The notes under the pieces are model-generated. The model did not search any database. It had not been told where the DNA came from and saw only the letters and a list, made by a program, of their open reading frames with translations. From contig ML978301.1 of assembly GCA_010015745.1 (NCBI GenBank), forward strand, positions 1 through 64,000: 64,000 nucleotides of DNA, in the 5' to 3' direction. Made by a program: the position numbers and the translations under genes. Origin of the DNA: Setomelanomma holmii (Eukaryota > Ascomycota > Dothideomycetes > Pleosporales > Phaeosphaeriaceae). Every line of letters starts with the position of its first letter. Within the stretch, counting starts at the first letter, position 1. This document shows, piece after piece, positions 44,900 to 57,300 of the stretch.

Positions 44900-45913
44900 G
44901 ATAAAACAGATGAAATTTTACGCGCTCGTCGAGGGCGCGTGGAGACAAACACGACCATGTCCACAGGGGCAGGGTCCACATATGAAGGGTGCATAGGCCT
45001 TTGCTAAAGGAAGCACAGATCCGGTACCGTATGCGATTGTGGCGCTCGCGTCGCGCGGTCAGCGCGTCATGAAGAGCGCGATCGGTGATGCCGAATCGAG
45101 ATCTGGTGGTCGTGAATAAGCAATTAAGTTATTGACCTCGGAGGCCTCAAGCGGTGCTTGAGATGCGCCATGAGGCTGCACGTCTAAGCACGCAAAGAGT
45201 ACAATATCTCTGTGTTTATCGATGCTTTTTTTGTCACGCAAGTGCGAGGGCGTTGAGGCATGGGAAAAAAGGTTGAATGACGCACGCCAAGCGCCGTAGC
45301 GCCAAGCACTGGCATCAACGTTGTTCAGGGCCTAGATGCCGTTCTTTCCGAAGTCATCATCTTGCACCGCAAGACTCAGCTCCGTTGAAGGCTTTGCAAT
45401 ATGTATCGCTATCTAGCGTTTACAGCAGCCATTGCGCATCATGCATCCGGCAACGTTCAAAGGGTTTATGCGTCAAGAACCTTCAAGTAGCGCCCATTTT
45501 ACTAATGAAATACAACAATCAACACCAAAGCAATTTCTGCTCGACTTCATGAATGCGTCAGTATGCAGCAGATGTTGAGCGGAATTCCTTGGCCACATGT
45601 CCGACCAAGCGGAAGTCGCGTGAAGGAGAAATCTCCGCCCTTTCCTGAATATGCAGCAAACCCCCCGCCGGTGCCAATTCCGGCTGAGGCTCTTGACGTC
45701 TTGGTATCATTCGTCCAGAACTTTCACTAGGCGGTACCTTGCCACTTCAGTTCGTGGTGCCAACTGTATCGGTCTGGGCGCACGTATGTCGATGAGAACG
45801 TGTCGCACCACTTTCATGCAGCTAGAAACTGATAAAGGTAATGCGTGAGGCACACCTGTAGCACGTCTTAATTCAAACGGCCGATTCATCTGCACCAAAG
45901 CAATCTTTGCCAT
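44900..45913. other. Intergenic, divergent, about 1 kb
   Basis: Lies between the esterase start (minus) and the NoxC-like start (plus). Small unsupported frames only. An additional 5' exon of the oxidase cannot be excluded. Confidence 0.5.
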
Positions 45914-48013
45914 ATGGCTCAACAACAGTATCTCACAGACAAAGAAATGAAGGCATTCATCGACGACCTAGATCATGACAACAATGGCACAATCGACTAT
46001 TGGGAGGTGGAGCGCATGCTAGATGTAGTTCACCAAGAGATAGCGCCGAAAGCACAACCACATCATCTTCATCACGCATCGAGAGGCGATAAAGCTCGAC
46101 ATGAGTTTCTGAGAAGCGTCATCGGCACTCGCGAGGACCGCATCAAGCGCGACAAGTTCGAGGAGTGCGTAAAGACATGGCAGATTCCGTCACTGGAGCA
46201 AGATCGAAAAGAAGCGAAGGACGAGGATGATTACCTGAAGCAGATGTCAATATGGAGACGAATTCGCGCTTTCTGGGCAGTCAAAGGTCCAGAGATAGCA
46301 TTTTTAGCCTTGGTCGCCTCTTTCATGATCGCCTTTGGCGTATGGCAATTCGTTAAGTACCTCACCACGACAAGATATACTGCAGCCTTCGGGTGGGGTG
46401 TAGTCCTTTCGAAGACATGCGCAGGTGTTCTGTACCCGACCTTCTTCTTTCTGATCCTATCCATGTCTCGATGGCTCTCGACCTACCTTAGGCGATTCTA
46501 CTTTATCTCGCGGTTCGTCAATTGGGACCTGTCACAGTCCTTCCACATCAAAATGTCGATCGTGGCCCTGGTCTTTGCGACCTTGCATGCTATTGGCCAT
46601 TTGAGTGGATCTTTCGTTTTCGGTGGAAGCGCAGGCCGACAAGACGCAGTCGCGGTCATCGTTGGACAGGATGCTGTTCCACGCTACTACATCGACTACG
46701 TGCGTTCGCTGCCAGGATGGACCGGTCTCACTGCGATCGGATGCTTCTACCTATTGACGGCGATGAGCATGCCTCAGGTGAGGAAGTGGAGCTATGAGGC
46801 TTTTCAGCTCGGACATCTCCTCATGTTCCCCATAATTGGCCTGATGATCGCGCACGGCACGGCAGGACTGCTACAATGGCCAATGTTCGGCTACTGGCTG
46901 GCCTTCCCCACCCTTCTGGTCATCTTTGAGCGTAGCTGGCGTTTTGTCCTCGGCTTCCGGCCCCTTGAGGCAGATCTTGAGTTCCTGGATAACGAAACTG
47001 TGGCAATCACGGCTGAAGTCCCCAAGACTCGTCCATGGGACTACAAGGCTGGTCAATATGTTTTCGTCCAAGTGCCCCAGATATCTCAATTTCAGTGGCA
47101 CCCATTTACTGTATCGACTTGCATCCACAATCGCATGCAAGTTCACATCAAAGCCGATGGAGACTGGACAAATCAGCTGCGCGATATGGCGAAGAAGGGC
47201 GAGAAGTCGAAGATCAAAATCGGCCTTGATGGTCCCTTCGGCGCGCCAGCCCAACGCTTCTACGATTTTGAATACAGCATGGTGTTCGGGTGAGTAGATA
47301 AAGACAAGCAACGGCCCTGATTAAAACTAACAACTTGCAGAGCCGGCATTGGCGTTACACCTTTTAGCGGTGTTCTAACCGACCTTCAGAACCACGAGTT
47401 GGAACGTACGATATCTGGCGAGCATTCGCCTGAGTCTTCCGATGGACCGTCTGTAAAGGAGCCTTCGCCATATGAGGACCATCGACGCGTAGACTTCCAC
47501 TGGATGGTCCGCGACAAGAATAATCTGCTGTGGTTCTCCGATCTTCTCAACGAAGTGTCTCGTGCTCAGGAACTCGACAGCTCGCACCTCGACATCCGCA
47601 TCCAGACCTACGTAACGCAGAAACGAAAGAACATCTCACAACATGTCTTTCGCTGGCTACTGGAGAAGCATCGCACAGACGAGCACCCATATTCGCCCAT
47701 CACAGGTCTTGTCAACCCTACACATTTCGGTCGTCCCGATATCAAGATGATTATGGAGGAGCATTATGCCGATATGTGTAAGGTGCTTGCTGCGAGTGCA
47801 CCGATGAACGAGAAGGTACGATCCGATGGAAGAAGGAGTAGTAGGGGGCGACGCAACAGCGCCATCGATAATGAGGTTCGTATAGGCGTATTCTTCTGCG
47901 GACCGCCAGTCATTGGGCAGCAGTTGGCAGATCAGTGTGAGCAGATGACAGCAAAGGCCATGAATGAGGGCAGGAAGATTGAGTACAGGTTCATGATTGA
48001 GGTCTTTGGCTGA
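45914..48013 (+). CDS. noxC: NoxC-like (NOX5-type) NADPH oxidase with EF-hand
   Basis: Transfers electrons from NADPH through FAD and two haems across a membrane to oxygen, making superoxide. Two exons, 45914-47289 and 47341-48013 (51 nt intron), give 682 aa. A canonical 12-residue EF-hand loop sits at residues 20-31 (DHDNNGTIDYWE), implying calcium control. About six membrane segments follow, with haem histidines His211/His225 and His301/His314; spacings of 14 and 13 are the NOX pattern. HPFT (396-399) binds FAD, GAGIGVTPF (from 459, across the splice) and FFCGPPVIG bind NADPH. The C terminus ends EVFG rather than the EXF of NOX2-type enzymes. Presence of an EF-hand separates NoxC from NoxA and NoxB. 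A ferric-reductase-like role is less likely given the EF-hand. Confidence 0.9.
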
Positions 48014-48421
48014 GTGCTTTTAATCCCAGATCAGTCTTGCCGTACACAGTCTATGGGTTATATAGAGTTTTAATTGACGATGCCAACGAATGATGCTTTA
48101 TTCTATAACATCTAGATTCTTTTGTTCCAATTTAACGTGCACTTCGAGTGCGCCTCGTGTCTGTGAGGCTTCCCTTGGCGATGTGGTAAGGCCCCCCGGG
48201 CGTCCTCCACGCTGCGCCACAGAAGTCGGCGCAATTATCATGCGTGATCATTGCGCAGTCCGGTGAGCCGACTCAGGTCTCTACACAGCCACAAACTTAT
48301 GATCATATCTTACAATCACTCCATAACCCGAAGTTCAAAGATCCATACCTTTTCCCGTTGTCGCTCTGGCTTGTGGTTTCCAGAACTCACACCAAGCGAG
48401 TCCTTCAACGACATATACATC
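48014..48421. other. Intergenic, noxC to membrane-protein gene
   Basis: No gene seen. An open frame runs from 48251 into the next gene, but its first 57 residues look untranslated. Confidence 0.5.
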
Positions 48422-49426
48422 ATGAATCCACCTCCCCCGATCGGTCCGATCAATTCTGTACCAGACGATATTCCCTATGGTCACAATAAGGCCTGGTGTC
48501 ATAACTTCTACTGGCGCGAGCGGAGCGGCAAGTACGAAGATTCAGCCACGGTAACTTGGTGCACAATAGCCATTATCGCTTGTGCAATCTTACTCGAGAT
48601 CTTGGTGCAAATCAACTTTGGCGGCCACGAGATCTCAAAGAAGCCCCAAGACGAAGAAGAAGAAGCCGCATCGCTCCTGCCCGAAGATTCAGTCTCTCAG
48701 CAACCCCAACCCCAACCCGCGCCGCTCAGCCCAGACACCGCACTACCTCAAGGCAGCAGTCCAAACAAAACCGAGCCATCAGATGCGACAACTAGAACGT
48801 GCTGCCCAGTCCCAACATCTCCACACACCCGCGCAACCCGCCTCACACTCGCTCTCATCCTCTACGCCATCACGCTAGGCACATTCATCACACGCATCCA
48901 CTCCGCAACGCACCATGCCTCCATTATCCCCGACTGCGAGTCCTACATCACCAACCCCACACCCAACTGGACCTGGATAACCTTCCTCGCCATCATACCG
49001 TTCATCTGCGCCACATTCGCCTTTCTTCGCGCCCTGGTGGACTGCGCTCTCGCACGCTGGCATTCGGGTTTAGGCTATGAGACCAAGGACGACGGCTGTT
49101 CGTGGCTCCCGTGTCTGCCGTTCTTTGGCGTGCTGGTGCTTGTGTATATGCTGTTTGAGGCGGTGAAGATTCCGGTTGCGTGCATTATGGGGGGTTGGGA
49201 GATGAGTATTTGGACGAAGGAGTGGACGAGGGAGTTTGCTAAGGGGACGGGGCCGAGAGGGGCGGAGGTTGAGATGAGGGGAGAAGAGACGACGTGCCTC
49301 GTAGGAGATGTGGATGGGGTTGGTGAAGAGGATGGAGAAGGAGGTGATGGATTGCCGCGGTATGATGAGATTGTGGGCGCTGGCAGGGAATATGGTGATG
49401 GGAGGAAGGGAGAGCAGCTAGTTTGA
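48422..49426 (+). CDS. Four-span membrane protein of unknown function
   Basis: Intronless, 334 aa from ATG 48422 (MNPPPPIGPINSVP). Predicted spans: about residues 42-62 (VTWCTIAIIACAILLEILV), 138-158 (ALILYAITLGTFI), 180-203 (WTWITFLAIIPFICATFAFL), and 227-250 (LPFFGVLVLVYMLFEAV). Between spans 1 and 2 is an acidic/Gln-Pro-rich segment (EEEEAASLLPED). The C-terminal tail is Gly/Glu-rich and contains LPRYDEI, similar to PY-type motifs bound by Nedd4/Rsp5 ubiquitin ligases. I do not recognise the family; small fungal plasma-membrane or vacuolar proteins often look like this. I rejected the upstream in-frame start at 48251 because that segment is not hydrophobic or conserved-looking. Confidence 0.7.
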   Translation: MNPPPPIGPINSVPDDIPYGHNKAWCHNFYWRERSGKYEDSATVTWCTIAIIACAILLEILVQINFGGHEISKKPQDEEEEAASLLPEDSVSQQPQPQPAPLSPDTALPQGSSPNKTEPSDATTRTCCPVPTSPHTRATRLTLALILYAITLGTFITRIHSATHHASIIPDCESYITNPTPNWTWITFLAIIPFICATFAFLRALVDCALARWHSGLGYETKDDGCSWLPCLPFFGVLVLVYMLFEAVKIPVACIMGGWEMSIWTKEWTREFAKGTGPRGAEVEMRGEETTCLVGDVDGVGEEDGEGGDGLPRYDEIVGAGREYGDGRKGEQLV

Positions 49427-49714
49427 TGGTGCGTGTTTGATGGGTATGTGAGCTTTGCGAGCCAACAATATTCAGCTGCGGAGATCAGCGTGTGCTTCCC
49501 TTGTCATACAGCTCGTTTGCCGTCGGGTTCTTTACAATTTGAGAACCAAAGAGGTCGGCGGCGACGCATGGCATAGAGAATAGCCTAGTCGATCTTCGAC
49601 TATTTTCGATCGCACTGATACATGTTTACATGTTCTATATTCTACAACACCCATGTCATCTCTTCATGTTCAATGTCTGCACATAATCCCCTTCAAACTC
49701 ACTACACTTAAATC

Positions 49715-52700
49715 TCAATGCTCATGCCCATGATGTTCATGCCCCACACCCTTATCCCCAAAATCCACCCTCCAACCCTTGCCAATGCCCACCTTCGGAT
49801 TCCTCACCACCACCCACGCAGCCTTCTTCCCCTCCGCCCCGTGATACTCCAGCGTCGCTTCCTGCCTCCTCTTGCTCTCTTTGCGGCCCTCCTCCATGAC
49901 AACAACATGATCCTTACCCTTCCACTCCTTCGGCGCGCCAACGATGATAATCTTTTCCACGCGCACTTTCTCCATCGACTTTACATATTTCTGCGTCTTG
50001 GATGATGGCGAGCTAGTATCGAGGTTTGCAGACGTCAAGATTTCGCGCTTGGCGTCGAAGTCGAAGCGGCGGTGGATGAAGGCGCCTTGTTGGTATTCGA
50101 AGGTTTCGCCATCGTCGAGGTACAGGCTGCCTGATGCGTTGCCGTCTTTGTCGAGGACGACGACGAGGGTGAAGGGGTCGTATTTCATGAGGCCGGAGGA
50201 GCGGCGAGGACGGTCGCGGCGAGGAACAATATGACCACCTTGCATTAGCAGGGGGATCTTATCGAGAGGTGCGGGGACGGTGTGGTGGCCTGCGCCGCTG
50301 TAGGTTGTGTAGTCGAAGTAGTCGTAGTATGGATGGCTGTCGGCAATGTAGATAGAGACGCTGTCGGCACCCTCCTTGGTCACTGGCTTAGCTAAAAGAC
50401 CAGTGGACCCAATGTAGAGTTGATCGTCAACAGCAAAGCCGTTCTCATCTTCAGGATGGATATAGAAGTTGGGTCGGATTATTGGAGCTCCCGTAGTTGA
50501 AGCTTCGTGGAAAGCAGTGTACCAGGCCGGAAGTAGCTGGTATCGCAGTCGCAAAGCTTGAGTGATGATCTCAGTGTACGGCGAGCCGGGAATATATGGC
50601 TCACGACGACGGGTGTCAATATGAGCGTGACCGCGGAAGAAGGGATAGTAGATACCAGCCTGGTACCAGCGAGTCAGAAGTTCCTTGCTGGGGTTGCCGA
50701 AGAATCCGCCTACATCAGCGCCTGCGAACGGGAAGCCAGAGATACCCTGGTTGAGAACCATAGGGATCGAAGCCTCAAGATGAGCCCACTCAGCCAAGTT
50801 ATCGCCTGTCCACATAGCGGCACTGCGTTGGCTGCCAGAGTAAAAAGCACGAGTGAGCACAAACGGACGACGAAATTCGCCCTTCTTGCGCTCGGCGATG
50901 GCTTGGTATGTGGCGTTGTGAAAGGTCATTCCGTTGATGTTGTGGACATCTCGATGCTCCCAGTTGCCGTGATGCAAGTTGTCCTTGGGCATAGTCGTCT
51001 CAGGTCCGTTGAAGACTGAAGGTTCGTTCATGTCATTCCAGATGAAGGTGTTTGGTGCAGTGCCCTTGAACTTGTCGTACTTGAACAAGCCTTTCCACCA
51101 GTCGATGGCAGCAGGGTTGAAGCAGTCAATCCACATAGATGATCCAGGCCAACACCAGCCTTCGTACTGGTCGCCATCCTTGTTCTTGACCGCAAGACCC
51201 TTCTTCTTGAGCTCGTCGATAACGGGATAGTTGTCGGTGTTCTTGATGTGTGGGTCGATGATAGCGACAAGCTTGCGTTCACGCTTGGCGAGTTGCTTCT
51301 GCATTTTGTCCGGGTTGACAAAAGTTAGAGGGTCCCACGTGAAGTACTTCTTCTCATGAGTGTACTCAATGTCGAGCCAGATCACGTCGTAGGGAATGTT
51401 GAACTTGTCGAATCTGCGATCAACATCCTTGACATCCTCGTCAGTCACGTAGTTCCAACGGCACTGATGGTAGGCAATAGCGAAGGACTGCGGCATTGCA
51501 GTGTAGCCTGTGAGCTCACTATACTGGCGAGTCAGATCTTGAGGGGTAGGACCAAGGAAGACGAAGACATCGAGGAGTCCGCTCTCGGACATCCAGTGGG
51601 TTTGCGTGTCAGTATGGCCCTTTAGGCCAAGCGCGAGAGGGTTCGCAGTGTTCTTTGTCTTGACGACATCGATCCAGGTCTCCGCAGCGTTGAGCCAGAA
51701 GACGCCGACGGTCGAACCTTTGCGGTGCGCTTGCATGAAAGGAATGGCCCCGTAGAGCGTCATGGGGCTGTCCATCTCATATTCAAACACATCAGCATTG
51801 TACAACCGATAGGGCTCGCTGTAGGCATTGTCGCCGCCCCTATGTCTCATCAGCCAGCGTCTTGGCCATCTCGTTGAACTTCATACCTCGTCGTCTTCAG
51901 TGACAGCCTCGTGGCATGCTCCGGGATGCCGAAAACGTGCTCGTAGCCAGGGAACGAGATGTCCAATGCAACGGCTTCGGGCCCTCGTGGCTTGCTATCG
52001 GTGTTGCCGCCAAAGGTCTCGTCCCACCACGTGCTCTCGTCCTTGCCTTTCTCTTCTTCCTTCTCCTCGACTTTGGCTTCCTCCTCGCCCTCCTTCTTCT
52101 CCTCCACAGGCTTCTCGACCTTTGGCCGCCAGTGCTCCACATTCAAAAAGCCTCGCTCATTGAACTTTACTTGGGTCTCGCCTTCCCTCTGGAAGTCGAT
52201 GGAAAAGGGAGCATGGCGAATGATCGCCTGGTGGCTACCACCCTTGCCGTAGATGACCTTTGTGTATCCTGCATCCGTCGTCTCGGCCAGCGCAGCGCCC
52301 TCAGCAGGGTTCAGCCCTCCAACAAGCGCCCACTTGCCGGCTTCGTTGTATCGCTCCTTCCGCGCCTTGCTATCGTGCCTTAGCTCGATCTGTCCCTTTG
52401 CTCTCTTCTCCTCATCCAGTGTGACACGCACGACGCCTGATTCGAGAAACGTGATGGTGAGCGGCAGCGGCACCTTCTCGCCGCCCTCTTTTACTGCCTT
52501 GAGCACTACGGCGTCCAATTGACCCTTCTTGAATGTTATCGAGGCAGGAACGACGGCGTAAGGCGAGGTATATGAGCTCGAAGCCGAGACATCATCGGCG
52601 AACTGACGATTGCGCTTGCAGAAGCCTGACTGATCGCAGGTTTTGAAATTCTCGTGCTTGACCATTACTACATTCTCCAGTCAGTATGATGACAACTACG

Positions 52701-52833
52701 AAACGATGCCTTGCGGGCAATTGCAGCTGCATGAGCCGAACATACCAGCTGGCACGAACAGACAGCACAACGCCGTCCATAATAGGAAAATGACCGTCCA
52801 CCGGGGAGCGGCTCTTTGTGATATTGGATTCAT
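49715..52833 (-). CDS. ROT2: Glucosidase II catalytic alpha subunit (GH31)
   Basis: Trims the two inner glucoses from N-glycans in the ER for glycoprotein folding control. Three exons: 52746-52833, 51887-52667, 49715-51839; introns are 78 and 47 nt, total 997 aa. Exon 1 supplies a signal peptide (RWTVIFLLWTALCCLFVPA) that leads into VKHENFKTCDQSGFCKRNR, the typical mature start. The catalytic part contains YDVIWLDIEYT, the nucleophile motif WNDMNEPSVF (Asp near 559), and GADVGGFFGNP. An acidic Lys/Glu-rich loop lies at about 200-250. The second join gives SLKTTRGGDNAYSEPYRLYN. The C terminus is His-rich (GHEHHGHEH), not a classic HDEL; retention is expected through the beta subunit. It diverges from NDK1 across 353 bp. 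Confidence 0.96.
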
Positions 52834-53186
52834 GGCTGGCAGCTAACAATGTCACTCGTCGCAAGCCAGCCAAAAACATAGCACAAGAGCAACTCCACGT
52901 TCTGTCAATGTTGAAACGTGTAGCTCGAACTTACATAAGCGCCAATCGTGCACAACTCGGCCGCCCTTGCACAAAGTTATGCAAGCGAGCTACCCCTCGA
53001 TTGCCCAGACCACGTCTGGCAACCCCACCACGACCCAACCAAGCTAAGAAATTTCCTGGTGAATGTCCGACTCTCCTCCCCTTCAATTCCCTTCTGACAT
53101 CCCCCGATCCGCCAATCTTCAAGAAACTAGGTCCCAAGGACAGATTATATCTACGACACAACATCGAATCTCGATACTTTGCCAAA
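52834..53186. promoter_or_regulatory. Shared divergent promoter, glucosidase II / NDK1
   Basis: 353 bp between the two divergent start codons. The NDK1-proximal half has C-rich tracts (ACCCCACCACGACCC near 53,020-53,035; CTCTCCTCCCCTTC near 53,075), common in strong ascomycete promoters. No specific factor site can be named. Confidence 0.5.
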
Positions 53187-53924
53187 ATGTCTACCGAGCA
53201 GACGTACGTTTAAACGCCTGACGCAAAGGAATTAGCGGTGTAGCTAACATCTGCCCAGCTTCATTGCTATCAAGCCTGATGGCGTCCAGGTATGTCAATT
53301 GCAATTTGCCTGCTCCCAGCCGTTCTCCGCATCATGAAGGTCGACAGCTATGGCGGGGTACTATCTCAAGGAAAATTAAATGCTAACAAGCACACAGCGC
53401 GGTCTTATCGGCCCCATCATCTCCCGCTTCGAGAACCGCGGCTTCAAGCTCGCCGCCATCAAGCTCATCACTCCCTCCAAGGAGCACCTCGAAAAGCACT
53501 ACGAGGACTTGTCCGACAAGCCTTTCTTCCCTGGTCTAATTGCCTGTACGACACCCCACCTCCCTTGCCCACAATCACACCTCACATTCCATCCTACACA
53601 CCTATTCTATCCCCCCAACCACTCCCACTATACAACCACGATACTAACCCCAACACAGACATGGGCTCCGGCCCCGTCTGCGCCATGGTCTGGGAAGGCC
53701 GTGACGCCGTCAAGACCGGCCGCTCCATCCTCGGCGCCACCAACCCGCTCGCCTCTGCGCCCGGCACCATCCGCGGCGACTACGCGCTCGACGTGGGCCG
53801 CAACGTGTGCCACGGCTCCGACAGCGTCGAGAACGGCAAGAAGGAGATTGCTCTGTGGTTCAAGGAGGGCGAGGTCCAGAGCTGGAAGAGCGCTCAGTTT
53901 GACTGGATCTATGAGAAGCCATAA
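53187..53924 (+). CDS. NDK1: Nucleoside diphosphate kinase
   Basis: Transfers the gamma-phosphate between nucleoside triphosphates and diphosphates through a phosphohistidine. Four exons: 53187-53203, 53259-53289, 53398-53545, 53659-53924; introns are 55, 108 and 113 nt. The 153 aa length equals the family norm. Joined sequence runs MSTEQTFIAIKPDGVQ, RGLIGPIISRFENRGF, HYEDLSDKPFFPGL, GPVCAMVWEG, and the active-site block NVCHGSDSVENGKKEI with catalytic His117. The first exon is 17 nt. Introns 2 and 3 are about twice the usual length here, and intron 3 is pyrimidine-rich. The last two exons alone lack the N terminus, so splicing is needed. Confidence 0.97.
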
Positions 53925-54358
53925 ATGTTCACTCACTTTGGAGATGTGAGGAGTTGCGACTTGTTGGGCTGGGAGTGGTGCGATGTTGTGGGACTGCGGT
54001 GAGGTGCTGGGCATGGTTGATAGAGTAGCTGTGTAAGCGGCGAAACATTGATGTGTGCCTGGCATAGTAGGCGCAGCACCATGACAGATCTACTGTCCTG
54101 GACTGACGCGTGCGACGCATGGCTATGAAGACATGATTTAGATGAACAAAATATGACAAAATCAAGAATGGGACACAATGCATGATCTCAACCCGGCGCT
54201 TGCTTCGGAAGTACGTGTTGTTCGCTGATACCTAAGATCGTTCAGCCATCAAATGCGCTACAGACTATAAGTGCTCCATCCTATCTCCAGTAGGCCATGC
54301 GATCCGAAACAAGAACGTCAGCAATGCAGACACCCGTGTCCAGCTACGCCCAAACCAT
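53925..54358. other. Convergent 3' intergenic region
   Basis: Between the stops of NDK1 and the telomere-type protein gene. No gene recognised. Confidence 0.55.
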
Positions 54359-57300
54359 TCACTCCCTCCCATCACTACTAACACCAACATCCTTACTCCT
54401 CGTCAGCCTCTGACTTGCACCCTGACTTGCACCCTGACTTGAATCCTTTGCCCCATCAACACCCTCGGCGAACTTGTCCTGACTTCGTGTATGCCTCTTC
54501 CCCTCCTCCGCCTTTTCCAACCCATCCTTTACACCTTGTAAATACCACCCCCTCAACCTCCCCACCTCCCTCCACTCTCCCTCGCCCCTCTCCACCACCG
54601 GGCCCCTGACCTCCTCTTTCGCCCTGATTTCTCCAAACACACCTGCCTCTTTCTTCTTGCCCCAAACTGGTTTCTTGTAGCGCCACACGCACCAACTACT
54701 CTCATCTGCGCTAGTTAGGGTCGGCGCACGGTTTATGGACCTGACTGCGAAGGCGCGTAGCAGGATGACGTCGCCTGCATCCGCTTGAGGGAGCGCGGGT
54801 TGGTATGGGCGGAAGATGTTTACTGTCGTGGTGGCGGGGTATGTGCTGAGGTCAGTGATGTGCAGGGTTGTGGTCCAGTCTTTGCGGCCTTTTGTGGCGC
54901 GTGTGGGCGGGGTGGTGGACGATGTGACGAGCGCGAGAATGTCGGGGTTGGAGGAGGTGTGGAATTGGGAGGAGCGGTTGAGGAAGTAGGTTAGCGAGTT
55001 GAGGGGGGTGTAGTATGCTAGTGGGGTGGAGAGGCCGATGGAGGGAAGGTCGGTCTTGGTGTCGGTGAGGTCAGAAGACACGTCGGGTGAGTGTGGTTTT
55101 GGTGCTTCGGTGTCGGAATTGTCGGTCGAGTGTTGTTTTGGTAACGAGGAGGGCGAAGCGACGTCCGTTTGGGTGACGTTGCGGCGGGGAGTTGACCTCA
55201 GAGTCATTTCCGGAGAAGGTTTGGTGGGAGTAGCGATGGCAGTGTCTCCGCGTTGCATGAAGGTGCTGAAAGACTGTAGACCAGTAGAAGTAGCTTGGGT
55301 GAGCTGCGGAGTCATCGGTAGGGTTGGCAGTTGCTGATCAGTTAATCGGCTGTGTTGCGACTCCATGTCAGTTCGTTGCGTCGCCTCCGGAGTCATGGGC
55401 TTGTGGCTGTCCACCAAAGACTGCTGGTTGGGCGACGGGAGGGTCGGAGTGACAGCAGGATGCGAACTGTGTATAGCCTCCCCGATCTCGACTGCGGTTG
55501 GCGGTGAGCTTCGGACGTCGTCCGTCTCGCTATCGCCTGGCAACGCAGGGTACGCCACTTGCGATCCATGGCTAGCTTTTGGTGTGCTCTCCTCTGGCGC
55601 GTTGTCTATCGACTGCGGCGGGCTTGATGTGATGGTATACACATGTCGTCTTGTCGTCCTTGTAACCGGGCTAGTCAATGTTGCCTCTGATGAGCCCGAA
55701 CGAGGTTTGCGATGAGGACTGCTGGCTGGTAGCTGAGTGACGAAGGACGTCTGCGGCCGACTAGGACTGCTATTGTTTTTGACGACCACTTGCAATTCAG
55801 ATTTGTTCCATTTCGTCTTCGCTCCTACCCAGGATTCATGCTCCGGGGCAGTCGCTGGAGGTGGCCTTATATCCTCATTTTCAGCATCTTGCTCATTTGC
55901 CACGACGGGATCGCTGAAGTTGGTAAACACATTCCAATCATCCGAGTACTTAACGGTCGATAGAGATTTCTCTGAGTGTAAGCTTTCCTCCTCCGAGTCC
56001 TTGACGAAGGACACATTGGAGTACCGACCTTGAGGGGCGTTGAGCTCTTGTGACAGCTCCACACCCGCGGTGACAGAGTGGGCACTCTTGGAGTGAGACG
56101 CTCCAATGTCAGATATTGAGTCCACACTGCGCTGTGAGGCGTGCTTTCGAGGCCTTCTACGTGTTGCAACTGTTGCGACGGATGTGCTCTTGGTCGGAGA
56201 CAGCAGCTTTGATTGAGAGCGTAGGCTGTGTGGGGATGTCTGGGTCACGTCTTGTGAGGGGGACATCGTTGACCGAGTTCTGGTGTCATGAGGTGAAAGA
56301 GTGGTTCGAGCGGCTGGAGTTACTGATGCCTTAGACCTCGTGGACCTTGTGGTACGCTTTGATACAGGGGGATCTTCCTTAGTAGGCGAAGTCGAAGCTT
56401 TCGTCTTTGACCTAGTATTCCTAGCAGGGCCAGTGGCAGGAACAGCTGTTGTATGCATTTTTCCAAATCTATGGCCGTCCTCCGGAACGTCGATAAAAAC
56501 CTTGTCTTGGGAAGTCGTGGCAGTGTCAACTGAATCACCAGGCTCCTCTTGCGTATCCATCCCAGCTAAATAAAACACAGGCCCGTCCTCGATTGACTCC
56601 ATCTTGATATCTGGGTGGAGGTCCTCCATATCATCCGGTACCCATTGCGAGATGTCATGAGACTGGATATCGTCCAGATCAAGCATTTCCGAATCCTGCA
56701 CGTCCATCTGCGACTTGAGGCCAACTAGTGCGGGTGGCTGGTTGCTGTCACTCGTCGCAGCAAGATGCTCCAGTTCCTGTTGTGCGGATGTGTGGGTAGG
56801 TGCAAAGTCGTACGTATCTGCAATGAAGTCTGGAAAAGCAGGTGCAAAATCCATGTTTGTAAACTCACTATGGCTTCCGAGGTCCGTTGGAACGATTGTT
56901 GTGTTGATCTCCTGAGGGACATGGAGGTCCTGGACTGAGAGATCGGCCTGCAAGGTACTGGGCCTGTCGTCTGCACTCTTGATTTCGTATTCGTGCTGAG
57001 ATACTGCTCCTGCCTCTTCTACGTCGCTACTATCAGAAGGGGAACCTAGATCAACGACATCGGACACCGCGGCAGACTTTTGGGTGCTCGTCGGCTCCTG
57101 CTCGACGATGTCCGGCACCCCGGAAAGCTGAGCATTTGGGGTGATGTTAGGATGGTCCGTCACCGCAAGTATCGCATTATGGCTGTCATTGGCTGAGACT
57201 GCCTGCTCTTGATCTTCTTTTTGCGCAATTCGGTCATCGTCATCTGCGTCCATGTCGAGTTTTTTGCTTGCCATAGAATACTCTTCGTCTTCACTATTCT

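Noticed and set aside
39222..45913. Secondary-metabolite cluster around asparagine synthetase, esterase and NADPH oxidase
   Set aside because: No synthase, synthetase or pathway regulator is present, and F-box relics separate the genes; co-location alone is weak evidence.
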